This document shows, piece after piece, positions 1 through 12,100 of a DNA stretch of 64,000 nt. The first letter of the stretch is position 1. Every line of letters starts with the position of its first letter. The position numbers were made by a program, and so were the translations under genes. This DNA is from Gordionus sp. m RMFG-2023 (Eukaryota; Nematomorpha; Gordioida; Chordodea; Parachordodidae): the NCBI RefSeq assembly GCF_954871325.1, contig NC_088779.1, positions 8,124,846 to 8,188,845 on the forward strand. Direction: 5' to 3'. The notes beneath the pieces are model-generated. The model worked only from the letters and a program-made list of their open reading frames with translations, searched no databases and was not told the DNA's origin.

Positions 1-2
1 AG

Positions 3-188
3 CGCATTTTTAGCCTGATGAGGACTGCCTGGAAAAAGGAGAGAAATCGGATTGCTTTAACAACATTAGAGGCCGAGCTAATGGTTAAACATATTTATAA
101 TATGTCATGCCAGGAATTTTATAAATATCTCACTAACGACGGTAAACGTTTAGTTCCATTATTTAAATCTCAAATAAAATATAATTAA
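3..188 (+). pseudogene. hAT-type transposase, C-terminal fragment
   Basis: An open frame runs in from the window edge and stops at 186-188. It reads like the hAT C-terminal dimerisation region: a block with FSLMRTAWKKERNR, then LEAELMVKH and SCQEFYKYL, which recalls the 'ERNRL..xxELMVK...C..F..FL' pattern of ZBED-like hAT proteins. Only the last 61 residues are in the window, so whether the rest is intact cannot be told. The family assignment is from memory of the pattern, not from a search. Confidence 0.55.
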
Positions 189-299
189 CATTATAATTAT
201 TTAATTTTCCATATTTTTTTTATATTTTTAAAATCTTATTTATACATTCGCATAAAATAAATATATTTATTACATTGTAAATCAAAAATAGAGAGCATT

Positions 300-1120
300 A
301 CAATCTCCTCAGACACGACATCAATGAGTTTTATCAATGGCGCCATAAAATTTATTGTCAATTTTTAACTGTAAAGAAGAACACATCTGCAGCATAATTT
401 TGTGAACTTTGTTGAGATTCTTCTGATTGCAACTGCACATTAATAGCATGTAGTAGATTTCCTACATGTGACATCAATCCTAAATACACCTCTGCCATTC
501 ATTATTGGAAAAATAATTTCGAAATTTTAGGACAGCTTTTATAATTTTTATTTAAGAAATATATTTTTAAAGGTTTATGAAATTTTAAGAACATATCGCA
601 ACCAACATTGTGCTGACTCAATTCTGTAAATACACTCTGGTTTTTTCCAAATTCACTGAGGCATTATCAGATCAGAAAGCTTACATACAATTTATTGATA
701 ATCCCGAATCTGCTATATTTACCATTATATGGTTAACTATGCCTTTGAATTTTTCACTATTTAGGGGAAAAAATTTAATCGTTTCCTTGACACGTCCTTA
801 ATTTTGTTAAAATAGCAGAGGATCAAGGTAAATATTTAAATATTTCCCTTATTAGATGCATCTGTTAGAATTGCATATGTATGCAGATCTTTCAAATCGT
901 CAAGAATTGACCTCCTGAGTTCAGGTTCTAAAACATTGATGATATATTTGCTCATTTTTGTTCTACAAGTAAAGTTTTCATTTATCTTGGAGTCGTTAAA
1001 TATTACGTGGAAAGATTCTATGCACATTGTAATGATAGCAACTGTAGTTGCATCTATATTATTTCTTATTTTTGGAGAATATTTTTGTTTTGCAATGGAT
1101 GTAGATACACTCTCCTGCAC
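300..1120 (-). pseudogene. degenerate hAT-like transposase relic
   Basis: Read on the minus strand from 1120 to 836, a 94-residue open stretch ends in LHTYAILTDASNKGNI, like the region around the first catalytic Asp of hAT transposases (xxDASN/DESTDxxx). Further down the same strand, in shifted frames, come pieces such as FFPLNSEKFKGIVNHIM and SDNASVNLEKT, resembling the following 'Dxx.N.F' block. Several stops and frame changes separate the pieces. It runs opposite to the fragment at 3-188, so they are two separate copies. Confidence 0.4.
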
Positions 1121-1148
1121 TGATCATAATAATGTGATTGAACAATAA

Positions 1149-2695
1149 TAAATAAAATAATTATCATTGAAATGAGTACAATATTACATAATTATGTATT
1201 TAAACGTGATACGTGATAATTAAGCGCCTATCACTATAATGTTATACACACACACAAGGTAGATTTCCAATTGCGGATGTTTTGCGCATTCGCATAAAAT
1301 ATATTTTTTACATTGTAAAATTAAAATCGTTTGTTTTTTTATAAAATTTTATCTTGTTTACATTCTTTTATATTTAAAAAGGATGGTTGGTTATTTTATA
1401 AATTAATATATTTTAATAAATCAAGATGTTATTTTATTTTGAAAAATAGTTACCGACTGTATTTATATAAACTAATTATAAAAGATAATAGGCGGATGGA
1501 TAATTGAGTCAATTCAAAATACCGGCCGAAGGCCCGCAAAATTTATTTTTAACAACTTTTATATTTCTACCACAATTTTAATATTACCCCCGCAAAATAC
1601 CAAATTTCTCCCGCAATTTAAAAATTTTGACCTGGCAACCCTGGCACAGTTAATTTTTTTATTCATATTAATATTTTAAAATTGCTCATAATAAAAAGTA
1701 TATATTTTTTATTTAAGTTATATCTGATTCCCATTGCAGTCAAATATGTAAGATTTTAATTAGCCTGTTTTCTGATGATAAATTATATTCGAAAATGCTT
1801 GATATTCATAAAATTGAAATAATCATAGGCAAAAAAATTTAAATAAATTTATTGAAAACTTATATTTGGATAATCATCTCACAAATACCCACAATGTAAT
1901 TAATCATTAGCTATTAGATCAGAGATGAAGCCTACACTTTATTAAAATTTTATATATATTGGTTAGAACTCCATCCAAATATGTTTATAATATATAGATA
2001 CAAATATATTCGCTGAAGGCCAGTGACTTTGGTTATCGACAGTTCCACTATTAACTTCATACTGAGTGGTAGTTATGTGCTAAGGACTATTATATAATCG
2101 ATTAGAAGCGAGAACTTAATTCTATTTTAATAATTTGCTTTTTAAATAAGGATTAAATTTCTCTCTCTATATATATGTTGTAAATAAAGTTTTATTTGTT
2201 ATATATATATTAATCAGGGGCGTCACTAGCCTTTACAATCTTACGGGGCTAAAAAAAATTTACTTTAATTTTTATAGGGAGTATAAAGCGGTAGATGGAG
2301 TAGGGAATAGTAAAAGGTTATGAGTGTGATTTGAAAATGTGTGTTTGTCTGCATTGCATTAAATTTAATTAACTTTCTGAAAAACTTTAGAAATAAAAAT
2401 ATATTTTATGAGATTTATAGGGTTTATATAAAGATTGCGAGAAATTTAAACATTTATAAATTTATCAAAGTATAAAATAATTTATAAAATGGAGTACTAA
2501 ATAAATATGTGACAATTTAATATTTGTTTGTACCAGGGTTCCAATGACATATAATAATATATGTCATTGCTTGGTTCTAAATAAATATTTACCTGATACG
2601 TGATATATAGCGCTTCTTACCTCTAGCGTTGAAGGTTCAACAGAGCCACGCTAGGTTTTCCTCATTTCCATCTAATTGGAATAATTTAATTTGGG
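1149..2695. other. AT-rich intergenic DNA; one hAT-like terminus
   Basis: No coding exon is visible. A sequence starting caggggcgtcactagcc at about 2215 resembles the outer end of a hAT element, but no partner end was found. The rest is low-complexity AT-rich DNA. Confidence 0.4.
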
Positions 2696-2703
2696 TATAA
2701 AAG
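2696..2703 (+). promoter_or_regulatory. candidate TATA box upstream of HMBS
   Basis: TATAAAAG stands about 400 bp before the HMBS start codon, ahead of a locally GC-richer stretch (about 2715-2760). About 25-30 bp downstream would place a transcription start near 2725. In DNA this AT-rich a TATA-like word has little weight alone; the GC-richer stretch and the good splice donor at 2843 give it some support. Confidence 0.35.
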
Positions 2704-2724
2704 TAAAAATATGTGAAACCCTCT

Positions 2725-2842
2725 ACACGTTTGTGGGCAAGCCGCACGTATTTGTAGGTACAAAATCTCTAAGGCTTAAAAAGGAATGGGGCAAAAAAAA
2801 GCCTATACCCGAGAAATACAGTATAATTTAATTACTTTAAAG
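2725..2842 (+). other. candidate non-coding first exon of HMBS, or orphan exon
   Basis: A locally GC-richer segment ends in a consensus splice donor (AAG|GTGAGT at 2843). An ATG at 2786 opens 19 codons up to that donor. It cannot be fused in frame to HMBS, because a TAA stands directly before the HMBS ATG (3100-3102). It could be a 5' untranslated exon spliced to an acceptor such as TACTTTCTAG (ends 3051), or the first exon of something else. No homology recognised. Confidence 0.25.
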
Positions 2843-3105
2843 GTGAGTGATGGCTGATTTTAAGTATAATTTCTTTAGTGTAAATTATGATTACTATCAA
2901 TATTGAAATATAATGTTCATAGAATCTGTAAACAAATATGATTAAAATAAAATAATATTTGCCTGATTCAACCCATACAATACAGTTCTATCACTTCAGA
3001 TTTTTCACCGTCAAAAATAAATATTTCAATCTTTAATATTACTTTCTAGCATGAATATTTCTATAGGAAGCATTCCATAACCTAAAATAAAACATATGGT
3101 AATTT

Positions 3106-6100
3106 ATGGGAATAAAAAAATTAAGAGTGGGTACCCGAAGAAGTCAAGTTTACTTTAAATTATTTTATTTATATTCAAAAAATAGCTAGCCTTAGTACAA
3201 ACTGAATACGTGATTAAGGAATTAACGAAAATATGTTCTTTTGAATGTGAGATAGGTATAATTTACATGTATATAATTTTGTATAAAATTGTTAAAGTTA
3301 AAATCGACACAATAGGCGATAATATCCTTGACATACCTTTACCAAAAGTTTTAGTTTACTATGATGTTAAATTTTTAAACTATATTAGATTGGAGAAAAG
3401 GCACTATTCACCAGAGAACTAGAAGTTGCCTTGGAACTTCATCAAATTGATATTGTAGTGCATTCATTAAAAGACTTACCTACAACTTTACCATCTAAAT
3501 TAGTTATTGGGGCTATATTAAAGTTTATAATAATTAAATATATAAAATTGTATGGTATATACATTATATTAATTAAATAGAAGAGTTTGTTCTGAAGATG
3601 TTGTTATCATCAACACACAAAAGCATTCAATTAAAAATATTGAATTACTACCAAACAATAGGTTATTAAGTTATATTTTCTTAAAATATTAATATTATTC
3701 AGTATTATAGGAACTAGTTCACTTAGAAGAATGGCTCAAATTAGGCATACATATCCACACCTTATTGTTAAAGATATAGTAAATTGTATTTGGAATAATT
3801 TTAAAAGATATTATTTATAAGATATCATAATATAAATTTACATACAACAAATTTAAAAAAAAAAAAAATTATATAAAGAGAGGTAATATCAACACAAGGA
3901 TAAGAAAATTAGATGAAGGACAATTTGATGCTATTATATTAGCCTCTGCTGGCTTGCAGAGATTGAATTGGGAGGACAAGATTGCACAAGTTTTAAAATT
4001 CTATTTATATTAGGCCTCTTCCAATATGATCTTGTAATATCAGCATTTAAGTTAATTTTTTTAGATTATAAAAAACCATTCAGTAGATATATTTACATTT
4101 AAAAATTTTGAAAAATGGCAATAAAGTTAGTGCAGTTACTTTTTAATGCATTAATTTATGTAATAATATTATTTAAAAGTAATTTTTCTAATAATAATTA
4201 TATTTAAATTTTATGTGACAAATTGTTTTTTGGCACTATTTCTTATATAAAATTAGGTACTAGATGATAAAAATTATTATTACGCAGTTGGACAAGGAGT
4301 TTTGGCTGTCGAATGTTTAGAATCTAGAATAGATATTTTAAGTCTGCTAGCTCCTTTAAATCATATCTCTACTATTGTCCAAATATTGGCTGAAAGAACC
4401 TTTCTAAAAACTATTGTAAAAATTTAAATACACATAATTTACCCATTTTTGTCACCTCAGTTTTGGAGTGAATTATTTTGGACAAATCTGATGTCCAAAA
4501 AGAATATGTAATCAAATATATTATAGATTCATTCTTAACATCAAAATGTATTTACTACTTTTTAATGTTATTAAAGTAACTAGTTACATTTTTGTTAAAT
4601 AACCATAATAAAAATAACTACTTAATTTTTTTAAAAAAGATCTTAAATATACATATCAAAGACATTTAGAGTTAGAAATTGCAGGCCCTGGCCCAGATTT
4701 AAAAAAAATAGTTTTATTTAAAAAAAAAATTTTTGTCTGGATTTTAATTTTTGAAAACATGTTTATTTTTGAATAATTTGCAAAAATGTTGCCAAACGGA
4801 AATGGAAAATATGAAGGAAATAAAATATTAAACGCTCTATTAAATGATGCTCAAGCTGATTAATTGGTATAATTTAAATTAATTTTTCCAAAAATCAATC
4901 GAAGCTGAATTCGTTTATTTGTTGTTGCATTGGCTCGACCTAGATTTTTAAAATCATACTACTTATCAATCCGGATTTGCCTGATCTGATTAATATATGT
5001 TTTATTCATTATCTGATTTTAAATTTTTAATAAATATATTGATCAAACTCTTTTGAAGAATGTTTTTCTTTAGTCTAGGAAAGCCTACTTTTTAAGAAAG
5101 AAAACTAGTACATCTTTTTAGATATCAATTTTGAAAATAGTTTATTATTACAGTCAAATAAAAATTATATCAAGTCCAATTTTTTTGAAAAAAAATATTA
5201 CATTATCTTGTTTATATATTTATAATATTTTTTCTTCAGGTGGAAATAAATATTATATTGTGACATTTTTTTTACAGTGCAAATGAGTACTAAATTGTGG
5301 TATCCCCAGTTCAGTAATATCTTTAATTAAATTTTTCTTGTTCAATGTTTTTTTATATTTAAGTAATTATAACCATCTAAATTGTATTTTAATTTACTTT
5401 TAATTATAAAGTTATATCATAGATATGAAGAGTTATGAAAATAATATATAGAGTGGTAAATATTTTATTTTTTAAATGTAATTTATTAGCTAGTTACTTT
5501 TCAAAATTTTAACAATATTGCTCTTGTATTATCTAAATTGAAAAATATAATCTCAATTAGCTTTTAAAGATGTTTCTGTGTTCACTCCAGCATTGAGATG
5601 ACAATGTGTTGAGAATCAACATATTTAAATAAAATTTTATTTATACAATTTTTTGATTTATGAAACTTTATTATCTAAATTATAGTTCTGCATTGGGCCT
5701 GTTTTTAAAGGTCTCAATTAAGATGTTAGATTTTTGATCCACACCCGCCCATAATATTTTGAGTTCAGTTCGCCGACCCAGTCATGAAATCTTGAAATTA
5801 AAAAAAATGATGATTTTATATTCTAATTAATTTCTAAAGGTATTATAGAATGATTTTAATTTCTGTTAAAAATTTATTAGAAATATTTAAAGAAAAATAC
5901 ATATAGTTATAAAAAAAGGATTTAACCAGAAAATTATTTTGATCGATTTAGACAAAAGGCAAGTATTTCTGAATTATCAGCACTTATCCATTTTTATATA
6001 TTTAATAATCTTAGAGCTATTATTATTATCGTAAGTTTAAACGTATTTATACGGTCAAAAATTTAAAAAGAAACAGTTTATCGATCCTTTCAGGGTAAAA

Positions 6101-9100
6101 TAAAACAAATTTTGGTTTGGACCTACCTAGTGACAGTGCAGGGCTTCTAATATAAATTTTCTTAATTAAATAATTTATTATTTATTTTCTAAGCAAGGTG
6201 GGTGTTCAGCTCCAGTTGGTGTTAGAACAATTTTAAAGGAAATAGATGGAAAAATATCTCAAGTATTATGTTTTATATTATAAACTTTACACATTGAATT
6301 ATTATAAAAAAATAATTAAACCCTTTTTCATTTCCTACTTAAGTTTGTCACATTTCATCATCTTCATCATCATAATTATTCATTCATTATTAATACCTTA
6401 ACATTCTAGGTCACTCTCTGCGGTATGGTTAGCGATTTGGAAGGTAAAGAACGGTTGGTTGAAAAGTTTACTATGGATTTATATAGTGATAATATAAATA
6501 GAGTAAAAAAAATTTAATTTTTTTTTTAAATTAAAATTTCAACATTGATTCCAAAAATAAAAGGTCCGATGACTTTTATCATTTCTATTGTATAAATCAG
6601 AGATGTGAACCCTTTATACAAAAAAGGGGTTGGGTCAGAGTTAAGGTTCAGAGATAAAAAATTTAAAAAGGTTTCGGGTTCAGGGTTTGGAGTAACAATA
6701 TTTATTTCAAGGAGCTTAATTGCTCTAACTTTATATCTAGTAAAAGTTTTATTTGATTGAATGTTTTTCTCAATATTTTACCTTCTTAAAATGGATATAA
6801 AAAGATAAGTGAATATATTTCTATTTATAGCTCATTAAATTATGATTGACAATAAAATTTAACCAACAAAATGCAAAGAATTGAAAATTTTGAATAATGT
6901 GAAATATATTTTTTTTATTTACTTTTCATAAATTTATTTATATAGTGCTGTAAATATTTCTAAAAAAACAAATCGAAGGCGTTAAACGTTCATTTGACAA
7001 AAATCAAACACGTTGACGCTCAACCTTCACTTTTAAAAAAGAACGTGAACGCGTTTAGTTCAAAACTTTATGAATAAATATATTGTTTTTTAATTTGATT
7101 TAATATTTAATTTAATATAAATAATTACCACTACATTTTTTTTAACACAAAATACTAGCCATGTTTTAAATTAATGTTCTGAGCAGGGTTGGCTAATCGG
7201 TCAATTGACCGGTCAAATTCAGTTAATTGACCGGAGGAATATTTGATAAAAAAATCTGAAGAATTAAAAATATGTTAATAAAGGAAAAACGATATAAATA
7301 CATTTGATGACAATGCCGTTAATTTATTGAGATCCCCAATATCAAGGGGAGCATCTTACTAGTAGTAAATTTAATAAAGTATGTGATATTAGTGCAAGAA
7401 TTAGGCAATTTACAAACTGATGTTCAAAATATTTCAAGTGATATAAATTTATGAGAGGCGGAATGTTTATTTGCAAATTATGTAGAAGGGAGTAACTCCC
7501 ATACGAAACAATCAGATTCCTGCCTCAAATTAGTGGAATGGATTTTGCTCATCATGCCCATTAATAGAAGGGGCATTTTACTAAAAAAATTCCGATTTCG
7601 ACTTCTTCTGAAAAAAATTTATCAATTTGGGTTAATATTCTTACTATAAATAAAATCGATTGACTCGACAACAGGTAAATTGATTTAAAAATATTAAAGA
7701 AAATGATAAAATTGAATATGAATCAGAATAAGACTCTGCCATAGAGAGCGAAACTAAGTTATTGAATGACAATGAATAAAAATATTATAAAATTTATAGA
7801 TTTCATTTTACTATTATATACAAAATAAAGATAATATTAATCATAATGTGAATTTTATAATATTTGACCGGTCAAATACACAACCTTGGTTTAAATAAAT
7901 AAAAAAATATAAGATTAATTATTAAAAAAATTCTTAAAAAATAATTATTTATAAAAATATATAAATTATCACTTCAAATTGTGTTCAACTATTAAAATAT
8001 AAAACCCTTGTTAGAAACTTAAAAATAATAGGGAAATTTCAAATAACCACTAAAAATTAGTGCTGTAAACATTTCTAAAAAAATCGAACGCGTTCAACGT
8101 TCATTGACAAAAATCAAACGCGTTCACGTTTAAGTTCATGTTCAAAAAAAAAATTTTATGATAAATTTAATTTAATATAAATAAACTTATATTTTTTAAT
8201 ACAATATTTTAGCCATGTTAAATAATAATATAGTTTTATTTTGATAATATAATTAAAAATAAAATGTAATAATATAGCGAATAAAAAGATATTTTTATTT
8301 ATAAAAAAATTTTCTTATTAAATTTTAATAACAATTGTTTTCAAAATATTTATCTGATAGACAGGAACACTTGGCAGTTAATACGGCGTTAGCCTATACG
8401 CTCTACAGGGGCAGGTGAGGGGATTGCGGTATTATACTTAATAAACAGCTCTTTTAACGTGGAGAATTAATTAAAAACATATTGTTTTGTTATTTGCAAA
8501 AAATTGAGATAAGTTATCCTCCTCCAATCCATTCTCTACTCTCGACAAACAAAAAGGATATCTCGAAATTAACAGTTCTCTAGGGTTTTCAAAGCATTTT
8601 TTTCAATAACGCTATACGTTTATTTTTAATAGGTTCATTCTGGGCCATTGGAGTTTGAATGCTGGATGTATATTTGCAGAAAGAACATATTGATCTTTAT
8701 ATATATGTTCAAATTTTTAGAAAAATAAAATATATGTAATAATTGAGAGTGATAGGTTTAATACCTTTTATTAATCCCATTTAATACGGCGTCTATCAAT
8801 GGTTGACCATTTGAGGCCACTAATTTTTTTAATTTTAAAATAACTATCGCTATTGTTGTGGTCAAATATCCCAAATGCATTATTTCTTCAAATTTAATGA
8901 TTTAACTTAGTTATATCATATAAAATCAAGTAATCAATATTAAAATCAAATGTCATTTTAAATTGGAATCTGAAGATTTTGACAATATAATACTTTTTGG
9001 CCACATTTTACACTTGGTAAGCATTGGATTAGTTCCTTCAATATAGGATGTTAATGTAAAACATTTATCATATTTGGCTATAGTAATGAGAATTCATCTG

Positions 9101-12100
9101 ATTTTGGATTCAGAATCAGATGATGAGGATTAAATAATAATATCCATGCTTATGCTAATCTATTAAATTAAAATATAAACAATAATATTCAAATTAATAA
9201 ACTATGTGTTAAAAAAATTGAAATGTGAAAAGTAAATACACTGCCGATTAAAAAATAAATAATACTTTTTAAAAAAAAATTCGGAAATATTAAATTTTTC
9301 AAATAAATAAAAATATTTTTAAAATTGAACGAACGTTAAATTCGAATGCGTTCGTCATAAAAAAGGAACGCGTTCACGTTCAAAGTTCGTCAAAAATAAT
9401 AGGAACGCCGTTCATCATTTTTTTCTAAAATATGTAATTCATTTTGAACGCGTTCGTTTACAACACTACTAAAAATAAATGAATTTTAAAGAATATTTTC
9501 TACATTAATATTTAATGATATTTGATCATAATAATTTAATAAGCCTATCGAATACAACAATATAAAATAAATTATTAACAGGATACTTATAGTTATATTA
9601 TATATAATAATAAATATTAGAATCAAGTATCTCTAATTAGAACTTGATTTTGAACCTGGTATTAACTTTTTGGACGCATTTTACATTTGTTAAAGATGAA
9701 ATTTATATATTGTACATATATGTCCTAGTTCAGAAGTATTCAATCTTATCTTTATAAGAATCGATAAGATGGTTTCTATGGATAGATACATTATCCATTA
9801 CAATAATTGCATATGGTGGTAAGACACTGGTAGCTCTGTCATAAAATCACGGTATAATAACTCATTATAAGCTCCTTCGTTTATTTTATAATGGATTACC
9901 CCTGCAATTCCAATTGTACAAAGTATGCTTACATTTTTGCCCTTAGAGGATGTGATTTTTATTATTGGATTGGCATTGTATGGCGCCCAGGCCTAGATTG
10001 GTACAACATGCAAGTTTATTCCTGTTTCATCTAGGAAATATAATTTTTCTCTTGGGATATTTAAGATCTTTTCACAATAGATTTGACGAATATTAATTGT
10101 CCCGCGAGTATTTCTTCTATCAGGCTCCTTGCCAGCTCTTTTTTGAGCTCGGCATTCGGACAAATCATAATATTTTCAAAATATTTTTTAGGATAATGCT
10201 TAACCTCTAAATGTACGCTTAATAAATAAAAATGAAGAGAATTTGGTCAATAACGACATCAATATGTGTCTTACAAGTTTTCTATTATTTTTCGATTCTA
10301 ACCATACTCATTAATTAAATATCAAATATTTTTTTTAAAATTTTTTTAGGTTTTACACATGTATTTACACCTAAATATAAAAAAGCACTAACCAATAATT
10401 ATTCTGGTTTCCTAAGATGAAATTTTCATATTTATGCATTTAACGCCCTCTTGTGGATATATATTTGCTAAATTTAAAAAATGAAAATAAGATTTGAGTG
10501 GCAATAATCTAGTAAATATTTTTTTTTACAAATATATTAAGTAAAAATAGAATTAAAAATTATTTGATATTTTGATTTATGTTATATTAAATAAAATGTT
10601 TCTGAAAATTATTTTAAAAAAAGATTATGTTATCAATTTTGATTGAATGATTAATTGATTTTAATCAATGCATTTTAGGAATGCAGTATTTAATCATATC
10701 GGTATTTATAGCCGGCTAAAAATATATTTGTTTGAAGAAGTTTAAAATTAAAATAAATTTTTTTAAAAAGTAATCATTCACCTTCAAGTTTTTAGAAGTA
10801 TATATGTTCTAAATATTATTGTAAACAAAATATTTTTATCTGAATGGGTTTTATTTTTAATTTAGTCGTCAACATGATGTTATATTAAATCCTCACATGC
10901 ACAATATTGAAAAATTTAATAAACTTCACTTTAAAATATAAAATAACGGAAATTTTATTATTTATAATTCATTTTTAAAATTATAGTGAAAGTTAAATTT
11001 AATAAAAAAAATGATATAAATAAATTTAAAAAAAAAATTAATAAATAAACAACTTCAGAAATATAAAAAATGCATGTTAATTTGCCATGATTTTCCTCAA
11101 CAATCAACATGCGTTTTTTAAATATATTTTTGAAGTTTTTTAATAATTATTATTTTTTTATTTATTTATAAAGAAATTTTTTTTTATTAAATTTAACTTT
11201 CCTATTATTTTAAAAATGAGTTATTAATAATAAAATTTCCATTTTTTTATATTTTTGAAGTAAAGTTTATTAATTATTATTCTTCAGTGTTGTGAATGTG
11301 ATGTTAATATAACATCATGTTGGCGATTAAATTAAAAATAAAACGCATTGAGATAATATTTTGTTTACAAAAATAATTAAAATAAAACATTTTCCTGAAA
11401 AGTGAATATTGAGAAAAACATTATATTTTTAGCCGGCTAAAAAATCGGCTAGACCAAGTGTTTTAGCCCTAAACTATCACTCTGGCTTTTCGGGGTTATT
11501 CTTAAAAAGATAGAGGCTCAAATTTGCAGGAAAATAATATATATAAAACGCCTCAATGTTAACGGATTTTCTTCGGAAAGCGCCTCAAGATTGAGCCGAG
11601 TTAGCTTGTATTTAGCCATTACCCAATTATAGCAATTACAAAAATTTATAAAAAGTGTAAATTAAAGATTATAATATTTTGGCTTCAAAATAGGCAGGAC
11701 AAAAGCTTGTTTATAACCAACCTCTCCCCCCTCTCTAAATAAAAACTATCCAAAGGTGTTTTAAATATCACATTTAAGCTCAATCTTGTCGAATTTATGA
11801 ACTAATGTTATCTAGTGTATGTCTAACATACATTTCTAAAATATAAAAAAAAATCAATACCTGTTAAAAAAATAGCGATGAAATTAAATAAATTCGGCCA
11901 GAAAGTTCATATCTAATTCTGAACTAAGATGGTATAGCTGGGAATAATCGCTCAGCTAACCAACATAGTAACTCATTTAAATCCTTGTTTTTTGGTATTT
12001 TTAAGACGCTAAGTACTCCCGATTAAAATTTTTTAACCCCAAGCTGAGTTGCTTCCAGAGCTTTACTATCTAACCTCAGAAAATGCCATTGCATTTTGCT

